Origin: Pilaira anomala
Lineage: Eukaryota > Mucoromycota > Mucoromycetes > Mucorales > Mucoraceae
Length of the DNA: 64,000 nt
Reading direction: 5' to 3'
Assembly: GCA_025716855.1 (NCBI GenBank)
Contig: JAIXMQ010000009.1
Location: forward strand, 464,001-528,000
Made by a program: the position numbers and the translations under genes. A model generated the notes under the pieces. That model ran no database searches. It had not been told where the DNA came from and saw nothing but the letters and a program-made list of their open reading frames with translations. This document shows positions 1 to 12,035 of this stretch, piece after piece. Every line of letters starts with the position of its first letter. Position 1 is the stretch's first letter.

Positions 1-2499
1 AGGCTTCTTTTTCAATAAACCAATAAAAGCTATAAAAAAAATCATATATATACGCGTTAAATCATGCTTTTAAACTAATATTATAAACATTTGTTGCATA
101 AACATCATACCACTTAATACAACTTCATTTGGACCAACACCACCGAATAAGTGTCTTAATTCTCTGTTTCTCGCATCTAACCAAACGGGGTAACCAACTA
201 AATCGACCTTTGGTACATTAGAATCGTCTACACGAGTTGGCCAAATCACTTGATGCCCATCTGCATCCGTGACTGCTGGGACATTAGGAGAAGTACCTGA
301 TGCTGATGGTAATTCAGGTGCAATATCATCGGTGTTTCCACCTTGGAACATACTAGGTACCAATGCCCATGGTATACCCCATGAAGAAGAGCTTGTGTTT
401 GTGGCGGCAGTATGATTTGTAGTGGGACCATGTGAATTCGATGTATCGTCTCTTTCACTATTGCTTAAAGCAGCATCTAATGAAATGGAAGCAGAGAATG
501 ATTGAGTTGCAGGAGAAGAAGGCGTAGAAGTTGGCATAGAGTTATCAGACATAGAAGCACGCGATGCTTCCCAGACTAAAAGAGGAGTTAATGAAGTAGG
601 ATGGCTAAGAGATTGCTGTTGTTCGTCTTCGGGCGATGTAGAGAGCATGACAATAGAGGGTCTGTGTTTTTTCTTTTCTGTTGTTGTAGTTTCGGATACG
701 GATGTGTTATTGACTGAAACAACTGGTAGTTCGTCTACTTGAGTTGTAGGTTTTGATTTTGTGATATTATCCAAGAGTGCAGTTGGAGATTCGCTTTCGG
801 CTACAGTGACTGAACTCAATGTAGTAGGTGCGTTTTTGAAATCGAGTTGTTCTGTTTGAAGCATCAATCTTTTTGCTTTTTCAAAAGAAGTCATCCATTC
901 ACGCATTTCAACCTCGGTTTCAGCTTGAAGGACAAATGAAGGTCTTAATATGTATAATAATAAAGGGGAGGGGGGGGGGTTTAAATGTTAGATTGAGAGA
1001 GAGAGAGAGAGTATAATATATAAGATTTCAACTTACTGATGAGCACACATTACTTCAAAGCAGAATCTTCGATCGATATCACTAATTGGCTTTATATCAC
1101 AAAGTAATAAAGAGACTCTATCACCCATTGTGATTGTACCTTTTTGTCTAGCAGATGGGTTCAAGTTACAAGAACCAAAACAACCATCATATAAAAAGAA
1201 CCATCGTCTATACCAATAACCTCTTGTGCCTCGAATAAACAAATATCCCCATTTATAACTTTGTTGATTTCCATTTTTCAAAACATTTGTGTAATCTAAA
1301 GAATGTCGATTGTTTAAACCCATTTGAGTTGCATTGGCTAGTGTGTATTTATCCAGGTCACGAGGCGGTTGAACCATAGATAAGTATTTGTTTTCTAGGG
1401 ATAGACGGGAAGTTTGTAATTGATGTAATTGATATGTGCAAGTATCTTTATCCTATATATCAATTGAGTTGTTTAGTTATTATTATAACAATATATGTAA
1501 TTTATATATATATATAGCTGTAATACAACAACTTACATCTAATAACCATTGTTTCCAAGAAGTCAAACTTGATTGTAACTTTGACCAAGAGTCAGAACCT
1601 CCTTCAAAGTCTTTGAGATGAGAAGTAGTCGCCATTGAAAATCTCTCGACCAAGAAATGTTCTAATAAGGATCTGAAATTTAAAATGCGTACAACGTGTT
1701 GACCCGACATACGCACATAAGCTTTTCTTGACTCGAATAAACGAAAAGCTTCTTCTCTGACAGCTGAAGCTTCTTTTGTTTTACTTTGAGAAGCGTATTT
1801 TAATAATTGAGTATCATATCTTTCCAAAGACTTTTCATGTTGTTTTCTAAACTCTTTAAATTCTTTTAAATGAGTCTTTACAAAAGATTGTAAAGGCTGG
1901 ATAAAATTATCCTCCAGATCGGATACCTAAAAATAAAGTTCTTAGCCTCAAAATATGCATTACACAAAAAGTCATTCCTCTTTTTTTTCTTTTATATATA
2001 TTTACCAATTTCGTTTTGAATGCTAAAGTAGTTTGTAAGGCGTCTGAAAAACTCTTTATAACTGCTCCTGTAAAATTTGGGTCTATAGAGATTATTCAAT
2101 TCTTTTTAAGTAATTATTCTCTCCTCCTTTTTTTTTTTCTTATTCTCTCGTAATTTTTTGCTTTTCTCTTTACCTATCATAGAGTCGTCAATACCAACTG
2201 GAATAACTTTTTTACATAATAGGTTTGTTTCAAGATTGAATTCTAACATGAAAAAGTCATTAGCATTGCAAAAAAAAAAAAAAGAGTAGCAACGAAAGAT
2301 AATAATAATAAAAAAAAAACTTACTATTGAGTTTATCAACATATTGTTTCATATATTTAGCTAATAGCTCTAACCATTTTTCTAATAAATCCAACTGCTC
2401 ATCAAAATGTAGTGTGGAAGACCTATAGACAGGTGAATCTGTTACGGCATCATATAAAGATAGTAGCGTTGACTGTGGATTATCTACAGGTGTTTGCAT
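1..2499 (-). CDS. BAR-PH-GRAM membrane-contact protein, Sip3/Ysp1 (LAM) type, 3' truncated
   Basis: Exons read 2499-2325, 2242-2174, 2082-2006, 1926-1537, 1452-1037, 943-111 and 29-1; all phases agree, giving about 660 residues before the window ends. Exons 1-4 (residues 1 to about 240) form a helical BAR region, with PNFTGAVIKSFSDAL typical of Sip3-like BAR domains. Exon 5 and the start of exon 6 hold a PH domain (WGYLFIRG, WYRRWFFLYDG, RFCFEVMC, then FVLQAETEVEMREWM). A long Ser/Thr-rich linker follows, and then RNRELRHLFGG and NEVVLSAFIG, which look like the start of the GRAM module. In yeast this family sits at ER-plasma membrane contacts and moves sterol. The start is the first Met of exon 1; a CT-rich leader lies upstream. 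The 3' half (sterol-binding VASt domain, TM anchor) is outside the window, so sterol transfer is inferred from the family. An ArfGAP of the ACAP type is the less likely alternative. Confidence 0.8.
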
Positions 2500-2550
2500 T
2501 TATCCAGAAAGTAATATTAATAATAATATTTTTTATAAAAAAAAAGGGAA

Positions 2551-2582
<32 letters not shown>

Positions 2583-3517
2583 GGAGGGAAGTTTTGTGTC
2601 GTCTATTCCGGGCATTATCAATTATTCAAATTGTTTATTCAAACCCCATCTTTTTTAGACCGCCAACCTTGCGCATAAAAAATTATAACTATAAATAATA
2701 CATGTTTCGTTTATCTCTTTACCTCTTTCTCTCTTTATCAAGTGCAAATAAACAAGTCAATTTTTTCAATGAAGTGTTAAATTTGATCATTGTAAAATAG
2801 GATCTACATCTTTTTTTTTTTTTGTTTGATATGTCATTTTTTTTTTCTTGGATGTCTGGACCTGAAAAAAAGCGAGGTAAGTACTTCGTACCCACTCGAT
2901 TATTAACTCATCCAATTAAATATATATCTGGCCACCCAGAAAAGAAAATTACGTTTCTAGTATCGGTATGAACAGATACTTTTTAAGGTCTCTATCACGC
3001 AAAAAATAAAGTGGCTGTTATTTATGCACTTAAAAAAAGTCTTATTCTTATCGAGACTAAACAAAAAAAATAGGCGTACTAATATCTGAATTAGAATTTG
3101 CTTGAAATGATTGCATTGAAGCTCTCTGTAATCTTTGAAAGCAGTTTTTCTCACACCAAGAGAGTCACAGTATGGGTGCATTTAGACGTCATTATGAAAT
3201 GTTACACGCTCCTTTTGAATGTATGTATGTACATGTAAAAAAAAAAAAAAATCCTCATGATACTTTTTACTTACGTTTTCGAGTAGTTATTAACTAAAAC
3301 GAGAAAAATACAAAAGACGTAAAATAACCTTCCGAGTTTTTAATTAGTTTTTTTTTTTTTTTTTTGTACTTGTATACTACCATTCACTCCTTTTTGCTAT
3401 TTACCATATGTGCATAGCACTGGCTTTCTTTTCTCCTCTGAAGATATGCGCAATGACATGATTGGCATGCTAGTACTTTAATTATTTAATAGCTAAATTA
3501 ATTCATAGCAACATACA

Positions 3518-3555
3518 TCGACAACAATAACAATAACAATAACAATAACAAACAA
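3518..3555. repeat. CAATAA microsatellite
   Basis: About five tandem copies of a CAATAA/ACAATA hexamer lie in otherwise non-coding sequence. Confidence 0.85.
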
Positions 3556-4390
3556 CATTCATATTAGCTCGTATACTTGAAATGTGTTACACAGTTTGAT
3601 AAAAAGGTGTGGTCAATGAAGCCAAAGAAATGTTCTCATATAAACAATAATTTGTTTTCTCGGTAGGAATTGAAATTTCTTCATATTTTCGTATAATTTC
3701 ATCGTTTTCCTCTTTTTTTTTATTGTAAAATAGATGTAGATAATAGGGTGTTTATGTATTTATACAATTCTTATAAGTACATATGTTCTGATAGTAAAAA
3801 TATGGTTTTATTTTTGACTTTTTTTCAAAAAAAAATACACAGTTTCTTTTTCTTCAGTTTTGTTATCATTGTGCAAACCGATATTCGTTCTTATTTTATT
3901 TTTATTTTTTTTTTACATGGCAAGCTTCCCCAATATATTGATATTTCAATTGCATTTAGTAAAAAAATTGTAATACAATGTTTAAGTATCCGTAACAACA
4001 CAACTATTAACGATACTGCAAAACCGGAATTAAGTATTATTAGATACTAATATTATATTTAATTTCTCGATTGAGCAATTTTTATTATGCATATTATAAA
4101 CGCTCAATGACAGAGTTCTGGCAGTAACTACTCTTTAAAAGTCACATCGAGCCGTTTTTATAAAACTAATTGAGTATATTCTCGTGAGATTACATTATAC
4201 ACATAAACAAAAAAGAAAAGTACATCATGACCAAATTCATTAAATAATTTTGAAAATACATCTTGTTACAAATATGTTTTTAAAAATATAAATGTGTTTC
4301 TCTTAGTTCTCAAAGTAGTAATAAAACTACAATGATACTAACAGGACCAGCCACGAGAAGGTAGAAACACTTCTGATCCCAAAAAATTTG

Positions 4391-4541
4391 ATGCTAAAGT
4401 GCAACAGAATTGCTTTCACAATTCTGACCCATCAACGGACGATGGAGGCCTTTAATACACCAAGATAAAATAAAAGCAATGCTAAGTGCGACAGAATTGC
4501 TTTCACAATTCTGCCTCATCAACGGACGATGGAGGCTTTTT
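4391..4541. repeat. Two tandem copies of a two-hairpin unit, period 87 bases
   Basis: Unit 1 spans about 4391-4453 and unit 2 about 4479-4541. Each contains a perfect 8-bp stem, CAGAATTG / CAATTCTG, around a CTTTCA loop (arms 4405-4412 and 4419-4426; 4492-4499 and 4506-4513). Each then has a second hairpin built on CATC-AACGGA-CGATGGAGGC and ends in a T-rich run. The first arms and the second-hairpin core are the same in both copies. No known RNA family was recognised. It could be an RNA gene pair or a mobile-element remnant. Confidence 0.75.
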
Positions 4542-5049
4542 AACATCACCCTCAAAGTATAAAGAGAAAAAGAAACGGAAAAAAATAAACCGAGAAAAAA
4601 AGTGCTCTATTTATACCTTTTTTTCCTCACTCAAATGAAAAATACAATAAAAGTGACGTTTTTTACATTGTGAAAATGACTTGTTTCGTATAAAAAAAAC
4701 CCGAACGATGAAACACTCCAGACACAATTTAACTCAAGCTTTATCTCTCGTCAACTATTTTTTTTAAAAAATATGTAAATTTAAATGAGCAGAATATATT
4801 CCTAAAGATATCTTGATGTTGTTTAGGCTCTTATGTACATGATATATTTCATTTATAAAGTCATTTATTTGAAAGGCTGCTCTTATTTTTTTTTTTAATA
4901 AATAAGAAAAGTGTCAAACAGAGCATGAAATTATCACAGTATGCTGTTATTAAATAATTATACATTTTTTACTTTTTATTATTCTTTTTGGTGTTGTCTA
5001 CAAATATAAAAAAAAAAGGAGGGGAGGGGAAGTGTAGGAAAGTCTTGAT

Positions 5050-5354
5050 CTAAAATCTACGCTTAGCAGCTCTTCTGGCAGCAGCAGCAGCTTGTTGTCT
5101 TTCACGAATAGCACGTTCCTTTTCTAATTTATCGTGGTGCTTTTGTTGATCTTTAAAGTTCTCCATAAAGCCCTTGGTATTCTTTTGAAGCTCTTCTGGC
5201 TTCTTGATAAGTTTAGGGATACTTAATGTGTTACGGATAGCAGGGTTTTTAAATGCGAGAATTTGACCAATGGAAAAAAAATTGGATGTAACCCAATAAA
5301 CAAATACACCCTAAATGATTTATATATATTTAACACAAAGGACTTTATATACAC

Positions 5355-5395
<41 letters not shown>

Positions 5396-6461
5396 ACACT
5401 AGGCATCCAAGCAGTGAATGGAACCATTACAAGAGTAAGAACACGGAAAACATTCTTCATACCTTTACTTTGAGGGTTAGCAGCACCAGCTTCAGTACCA
5501 GCTTCTAAAACAGCCATGACACCAGCAGCACTCACAACGGGAAGAATATAATAGGGATCCTTTTCAGCCAAATTTGTGAACCATAAAATACCTTCATCCG
5601 TTAATCCAGGAACAGGTACTTCAGCCATACTACGAATAGCCATGAAGAAAGAAATCATGACAGGCATTTGAATAAGGGGAAGACCCATTGACTTCATAGG
5701 ATGACAATTATTCTTTTTAAAGAGAGCTTGAATTTCTTGTGAGTATTTACCGGTAGCTACAGAATCGCCTTCGGATTGAGCAGCTTTTAAGTTATCCATA
5801 ATACGAGTAACATCTGGGTTGATATTCATTAATTTGGCATTATTTCTTTGAATTTTGACCATTAAAGGTAAAAGAGCAACACGAACAGCAATGGTAGCCA
5901 AGGCAATTGTGCTCCACCATGGTAACCCACTGGTGACATGAATCCATTCAAACATGGCTTCTAATCCACCAACAGGTGTCATATTACATAATCCAAGTGC
6001 TTTAAAATCCCCTAATTGTGCTGTGGCGTGAACAAGTGCATCGGGCGAGGTGGTTTGAGCTGCTTGTTGAATAATTTCGTTGGCGGAATCCATTACTTTA
6101 GGTGTCTCAGTTGCTGTTTCTTCTGTACTCAAGTGACGGACACCGATATGGTTCAAAACAACGCTGTTACCCAACATACGGGTACTTGCTCTCTTAGCAA
6201 CTAAACCTAAAGGTTGAACTCCAGCACGAGTCATCAAACCGGTTGATAACTTTTTTTTTGTGGGTAAGTTTTAAGGTTCTGGTTTTTTTTTTTTATCATA
6301 TCACTTCACTTACCATACGAGCAGTTGTTTGGTTTCCAATACGAGTGAACGCACTATAATAATAAAACAGTTTAACTATTGGTGTCGACGATAACTTTTT
6401 TTCTGTATATTTTTTCTATTGTTTACTTTTTAGAAGCTAATCTTGTTGTGATTCCAAACAT
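5050..6461 (-). CDS. OXA1: Oxa1/YidC mitochondrial inner-membrane insertase
   Basis: Exons 6461-6427, 6353-6314, 6249-5398 and 5310-5050 give 395 residues. Oxa1 inserts mitochondrially encoded and some imported proteins into the inner membrane. The N-terminus (MFGITTRLASKNAFTRIGNQ) is basic and Ser/Thr-rich like a mitochondrial presequence. The YidC/Oxa core runs from about residue 136 (PWWSTIALATIAVR) through the KIQRNNAKLM cytosolic hairpin, SMGLPLIQMPVMISFFMAIR and DPYYILPVVSAAGVMAVLEA. The tail (KNTKGFMENFKDQQKHHDKL, then poly-Ala/Arg) is the basic coiled coil that binds mitoribosomes in this family. The last intron carries a run of about 30 A just after its donor, so exon 3 read without splicing runs into poly-lysine. 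The start in the short first exon was chosen because it supplies the presequence in frame. The gene is divergent from ATP11. Confidence 0.92.
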
Positions 6462-6687
6462 GCTGTTGTATTGTTTAAGAAGCAAATAGAAAGAGTAAGG
6501 TTACTTTTTTTTGAAAGGTTGGAAAGAATACTAGGGTCCAATCTTCTTCAAAAAAAAGTCCTTAAGCGAGTCACGTAGGATTCACTTTTTTTTTCTCTCA
6601 CAATTTGGGACAAAAACTGCCCTGCAAATTATAAACTTTTTGACGTAAAAAAAAAAACTTTCTTTTTCTTTTATTCATTAACTCGAC
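6462..6687. promoter_or_regulatory. Shared 226-bp spacer between OXA1 and ATP11 starts
   Basis: The two ATGs point away from each other, 226 bases apart. The spacer contains several T/A tracts of 7-10 bases and no ORF, so both promoters must lie in it or overlap the 5' exons. No TATA box was assigned. Confidence 0.5.
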
Positions 6688-7859
6688 ATGTTTTCCTCCA
6701 TTTCCCGTCAAGTCGCTAGAAACTTGAACACATATCAAAAGAAGGTTGTTTCTAAACCTTTTGTTCAAGTCGAAAGAAATTTTATCAACTTGAAACTTGG
6801 TTAGTGCTTCAGATATTTATAGCCCCCTTCTCCAGGGTAAAATAAAATTATTAAATCATTTGAAATAGGTCAAAATAGATTCTACACTGCACAAGTAAAG
6901 ACTGCTGATTTTGAAGCCAAATATGCTGATAAAATTAAAGAAATTGCCAAGAGGTTTGTTTTTTAAGAGTAAGTGGATGTAACATATCACACGAATTAAC
7001 AATACCGCGTTAATATAGAGAAGGTCTTACTGTTGAAGAATTGAAACAAAAGATTAAGGACGAAGCAGCAAAGAAGATGAAGGCTTCTAAGCCCAAGAAA
7101 GTTGATCCTAAGATTGTTGCTGATACCACAAAGAAAGCATCTGCCTCAACTATTGCAGCAAAGGCTCAGTTACCTTACGATTCCTCTGCACCCGTAAGCA
7201 CTCACTACGATTCAGCAGTTTATTTGAATTTATATACTAATTTTTTTGTTACATAAATAGTCTTTAGATAAGCTTGTTAAGCTTGAATTACTCGAAAACG
7301 AGACACCAGAAGTAATTGCACAAATTTGGAATGCAGGTCATGCAAATAAAGATTGTATTACCGCCGCTATTCCTAGTGATATTTACCAAAAACTCTATGA
7401 ACGTAGTCAAAAGTACCCAATGGTAAAGATTTGATATACAGTAAAAAAAAAAAAAAAAAAATGTAGAGATCTATACTTATATTAACTTTAAATTAGTTCG
7501 TTGTCCCTATGCCTCGTGAACAAGGTGTTGAATTCTTTTTCCTCCAATTCAACTTCCATCAATGTAATTTCACCTCTCTTTTAGAATACAAGACCAAGGG
7601 TTCAGAAGCCAGACCCTTCCTTACTTTAACACATTTCCCTGAACTTCAAAAGTCAAAGGGTATTGTATTAATGAAAGGAGATATTAATGATGATCCCCGT
7701 ATGTTGGATACCGGTAATGCTCAATTCTTGACTTTTGCTCTTCAAGAATTCTATGTCACTGGTGGTGATAAGAAGCTCCAACTTGTTGAAAAGTTCCATA
7801 ATTCTCCTGCTGAATTTGACTTCCAAGAACTTATTGATAATGCTGTAACTTTTAAATAA
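6688..7859 (+). CDS. ATP11: ATP synthase F1 assembly chaperone Atp11 (ATPAF1)
   Basis: Exons 6688-6799, 6869-6953, 7019-7193, 7261-7422 and 7497-7859 give 298 residues. Atp11 binds the free F1 beta subunit in the mitochondrial matrix and prevents its aggregation before F1 assembly. The N-terminus (MFSSISRQVARNLNTYQKK) is a clear presequence. A charged helical segment (about 60-125, TADFEAKYADKIKEIAKR and later KK-rich) precedes the conserved domain, with IAQIWNAGH, FVVPMPREQG, EFFFLQF, CNFTSLLEYK, LTHFPELQKSKGIVLMKGDI and FVTGG-like FYVTGGDKKLQLVEKFH. Length and motif order fit the family. Stop TAA is at 7857-7859. It is divergent from OXA1, another factor needed for ATP synthase biogenesis. 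Confidence 0.93.
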
Positions 7860-7987
7860 ATTGTGAATTTGCATGAAACATTGTCTGTTCTTTTTAATCA
7901 TAAAAAAATTGTGACTGTATATATGTGTACAAAAAAATAAAGTAAACAAAAAACAGGATTTTTTTTATCTTTTATTTTTTCATAATC

Positions 7988-9384
7988 ATGTCATTTGTAC
8001 AAGAAAGAGAAAGAAGACCTAATGCTGGTAGTCGGTAATGAATCAAGTTTATCTGTATTCTACACACTGAAACTAACTCATTCCATTACTGTTTTGATTT
8101 TTTTTTTTATAAATAGTATGCGCGCACTCCTAGATCAGGAAATGGATATGGAGGAACTATTCGAATATAACGATAGTGAAGAAGACGAAGAGTTTTCTTC
8201 AAAAGGTAGCGAAAAAAAAATAGTTTTTTTACACTTTTGTACTTGTTAGACTAAAATATTAAAACAGTAGTCGAAGAGGAGGAAGACAAAGTGGATTCAG
8301 ACTTTGACTTGGACTCTTCAGAAGGAGAACAAGAACATATTGAAGAAGGAAAGGCGTTAGATAAGCAATTGGAAAAGGCAGAGAAAAGGGTAATGATATA
8401 CTATATACATGTATATATGACATAATTAACGCCTTCAAGTTAGGCACGTAGAACAGCATTTAACCCACCTCCTGCAGCCACCATTAAAAAACCCGTAGAA
8501 AGAAAAAGGAAGGCACCTGTAACGAGAACAGATGAATTTGAAGATGATCGTATTACTCGATATTCGTCAAGAAAGAATACAATATTGAACAGAATTCAAA
8601 TGGAGGGACAAATACGAGAAGAGAATAAAAGAAAGGTAATGTTTTTAAATTTCATGCAAAAAAAAGAAATAAACTAATATGTACATTTATATTTTAGGCT
8701 TCACAACATAAAAGAAATCGACCTGTTGTAAACAAATTAACCCAAGAAGAATTATTAGCAGAAGCCAAGATTACAGAAGAAAAGAACAAGAATTCGTTAT
8801 TAGAATGGCAACAAAAGGAAGCAGAACGTAAAGAGAATTCGAAGAAAAAGGATAAAGAGGGTATTTCGGGACCCTTCGTGCGATATTATTCATTTGCGGA
8901 TGGGTGCTCACAGGATCGACCAAAGTTGAGAAAATTAGTGCTACTTCGAGAAGATCAAGAGGGTAATACCGAATCCGAAAGTATCACAGATAAAGAAATT
9001 ATGGATTGGCAAATGAGAAAGGATTTGGATGATAGTGACTTGATGGGAAGAAACCTTATCACATTTGTCGAATCCGATACAGACCCAAATGAAGAAATAC
9101 ATCTAAATAAATCCGGGGAAGATTTAGATCGTGTAGATTTAATAGACCAATTATCAGGCTGGTTAGAAAAGTATCCTAAACCAAATAAGCCCATAGTATG
9201 TCCTATTACTGGTGAACTTGCTAAATATCGTGACCCACATACAAACGTTCCTTATGCAAACTTACAAGCATACAAGACTTTAAAAGATTGTCAAAACCAT
9301 CAAATGAATTGGTCTTCTTTATCTGGTTTATACCTAGGTAATCTACCTAGCGCTGATGGCGTTCCCAAAGGTTGGAACACTTAA
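7988..9384 (+). CDS. VPS72: VPS72/YL1 (Swc2-type) SWR1 histone-exchange subunit
   Basis: Exons 7988-8034, 8117-8205, 8268-8389, 8444-8635 and 8698-9384 give 378 residues. Family members bind H2A.Z-H2B and guide its deposition by SWR1. The N-terminal half matches: a GSRMRALLDQEMD start, then a long acidic stretch (residues about 25-85, rich in E/D), then a basic region (KKPVERKRKAPVTRTDEFED and YSSRKNTILNR). The C-terminal YL1_C motif is clear: VCPITGELAKYRDPHTNVPY followed by ANLQAYKTL (about residues 327-357). The start Met is in a 47-base exon and is supported by the conserved ERRPNAGSR N-terminus. Neighbours are unrelated in function. Confidence 0.93.
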
Positions 9385-10158
9385 ATCACTACTAGTATCA
9401 TTTTTACAAATAATGTACTGTACATATATACCCCTATTGTTCTGTATAAATGTACTGCTGTAATATTGCATATATCGGTTTAAAACGAATCTATACATGT
9501 ACATATTATTAATAATACACATAGTATATCCCATATGTTTAATTTTTAAAAAGAAATAAATAAATAAAAATCACTCATAAATTGTAATTAATAAATCATC
9601 AAGAGAATAATGTAAACTAAACTTGGCATACATTTACTGATTGCTCCATGTACTTACAAAAGCAATCTAAAGGCAGTCAAAGACGCCCTTAAATTTTATT
9701 TAGGCGGATAATCTCTTGTGAATGATTTGAATAATTTGGAAGTGCTAACTTTCTAGATGAGCCTTTTTGGTCACAAATAATTTTTTATCTAGTGTGACGA
9801 TCAGCATTGAGTTATACTTTACCAAATAGAAAAAAGGCATGAATCCCAAAGTCGTTGTATACAACTCTTTATTCATATTTTATTGGATGGTTGCATTGTT
9901 AGTCATGAAAAAGATATAATTCTCCGTACTTTTGTTACACCAAATCGCCTTTGAAAAAAGTTTAAAGTATGGAGATTGGCTCACATGATTTGTCAATTAT
10001 GAATCCAAAAGGCAGCATTAAGATAATACACACGGTTTTAAATCAATCATACAAACAAGATTTGCATATAAAAAGGGGGGCTACTAAAATCATTTCTTTT
10101 TATTTGTTTTTTCCGAATTCATTTTACATTTTTACACTTTTTATTTCTAAATACTTCA
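9385..10158. other. Intergenic, AT-rich, with MFS promoter at its right end
   Basis: No gene seen. Polyadenylation-type A-rich sequence follows VPS72. The last 100 bases hold the TATA box of the downstream permease. Confidence 0.6.
10067..10073 (+). promoter_or_regulatory. TATA box of the MFS permease
   Basis: TATAAAA followed by AGGGGGG lies 86-92 bases before the ATG at 10159, a spacing also seen for other TATA-containing genes in this window. Confidence 0.5.
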
Positions 10159-12035
10159 ATGACGGAATATAAAGAAGCAGATTTTAAAGAAAAGCAAGAA
10201 ATTGTTGACCTTGGTACTGTTGAAAGATCAATTGATAATTCAGTTGACAGCGACTTTGTTCCTCCTTCGCCTGAGGAATTAAAGGCTGTAATGTGGAAAT
10301 TAGATAAACGTATCATTCCTTTCCTTGGTGTATTATATCTCTGTTCCTTCTTGGATCGTGTTAATATCGGTAATGCCAAGTTAGCTGGTATCACTCAAGA
10401 TCTCAATATTAGTCCTTCAGAGTATAATGTTTCCTTGTCTATGTTTTTTGTCGGTTACGTAAGTAAAAAAAAGGGGGGGGGGAGTGTATTCGTCATGTTA
10501 CTAAAAACTATTTCTTTTTATAACTTAGGTTCTTTTTGAAGTACCCTCTAACTTAATCTTAAAGTATATCGGTCCTAGTAAATGGATTCCTATTGTTATG
10601 ATATCATGGGGTACTGTTATGGCTGCTATGGCTGCCTGTAACAATACTGCTGGTCTCTTAGCTTCTCGTTTCTTTTTGGGTCTTACCGAAGCAGGTTTAT
10701 TTCCTGGTGTTATTTTCTATCTTACTTTGTGGTACAAAAGAGGTGAACAAGCAACTCGTGTAGCTTTCTTCTTTTCATGTTCTACGGTCGCTGGTGTAAG
10801 TGTATTTTTTATTTTATTTTATACAACATACAATTTTAAAAAAATATATTAATGAAATAATTTTAATTTAATATGAATAGGCTTTCGGTGGTGTCTTGGT
10901 AAATATTATTTTCTTTGAATCATAAGAATATAAATATATTAACCATTCACTTTTCAAATAGGCTTATGGTATTATGCAAATGGATGGCATTGGAAATCTT
11001 CATGGCTGGCAATGGATTTTCATTATTGAAGCTATTCCCACATTACTTTTAGCTTTTGCTACGTACTTTTTCCTTCCTGATTTCCCTGAGAACTCCAAAT
11101 GTAAGCATTTTCTTAAAAAGCAATGTGGGAAAATAAGCTGTAGTTTTCCTGTCGTGTGAAAAAATTTTATTTTACTAATTTAATCTAACTAAAATGTAGT
11201 TATTAATGAAAGAGAACGCGAAATTGTCGTTCATAGACTTAGAGAAGATGCTGGACCATCTGTAGAAACTCATTTCTCTATGAAACAATTCTGGGCTGCC
11301 TTTACTGACTATAAAGTCTATGTTCATTCTTTGATTTACATTTGCGGTGCTACCCCACTTTATAGTTTAAGTTTATTCTTGCCTAGCATTATCCATGAAA
11401 TGGGTTTCACTGATGTTACCGCACAAGCTATGTCTGCGCCTCCTTATGCTATTGGTACGTATATTTAAATACAAATTTTATTGCCATTTTTTGTTTATGT
11501 CCTAAAAACTCATGACTTTTATTTAGCCTGTCTTGCTACTGTTTTGATCGCCATGCACGCAGATAAGAAGCGTGAACGTGGTTACCATATTGCTGCCCCT
11601 GCTGCCGTCGGTGCTTTAGGTTATGCTCTCCTTATTGGACTTAAGGATCAAGGACCTGCTGGTAGATATGTTGCTGCCTGTATCACAGTTACTGGCGTCT
11701 TTGGACATATTCCTGCTATGTTGTCTTGGTTCACAAACAATATTGGTGGTCATACTAAGCGTGGTACAGCTACAGCTTTTATTATCTCTATTGGTAATAT
11801 CGGTGGTATTATTGGTGGTCAGATGTACAGATCCGAAGATGCACCTCAATATGTTGTAGGTAACGGCGCTGCTTTAGGTCTTATGTGTGGTGTTGTCGTA
11901 GTCTCGCTCATTTTCAAGTACTTTTTGAATAAGGAAAACAAGAGACGTGATAACCTTACTGAAGAGCAATTTAATGCTGAAGCTTCAGGTGAAGACCTTT
12001 GTGACAAACATCCTGGTTTCCGTTACTTATCTTAA
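10159..12035 (+). CDS. MFS permease of the ACS (allantoate/nicotinate, Dal5/Tna1-like) family
   Basis: Exons 10159-10458, 10529-10795, 10881-10898, 10962-11100, 11200-11454 and 11527-12035 give 495 residues. Members import organic anions such as allantoate, nicotinate, pantothenate or biotin with protons across the plasma membrane. Family features: KLDKRIIPFLGVLYLCSFLD then RVNIGNAK at TM1, ISPSEYNVSLSMFFVGYVLF then EVPSN at TM2, ASRFFLGLTEAGLFPGVIFY then LTLWYKR at TM4, GWQWIFIIEAIPT in TM6, and GHTKRGTATAFIISIGNIGG at TM10. Twelve hydrophobic segments fit. The third exon is only 18 bases (AFGGVL) but is needed to keep TM5 and the frame intact. The substrate cannot be assigned from sequence. 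Confidence 0.88.

Larger units (their letters stand above)
2500..5049. other. Gene-poor AT-rich intergenic region
   Basis: No gene is supported here. It holds a GA-rich tract at about 2546-2582, a CAATAA-type microsatellite near 3518-3555, a tandem hairpin repeat at 4391-4541 and many A/T runs. A short open frame at 2852-2968 (+, 38 codons, starts MSGPEKKRGK) and a coding-looking Met-led stretch near 3172 (MGAFRRHYEMLHAPFE) cannot be joined into a convincing gene. Confidence 0.6.

Noticed and set aside
4346..4430. C/D-box snoRNA candidates
   Set aside because: TGATG-like and CTGA strings occur, but no copy has a proper RTGATGA box paired with CTGA and a terminal stem.
5263..5508. Plus-strand frame over the OXA1 intron
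   Set aside because: It is made of a long Phe run from the intron T tract and lies antisense to OXA1 exons.
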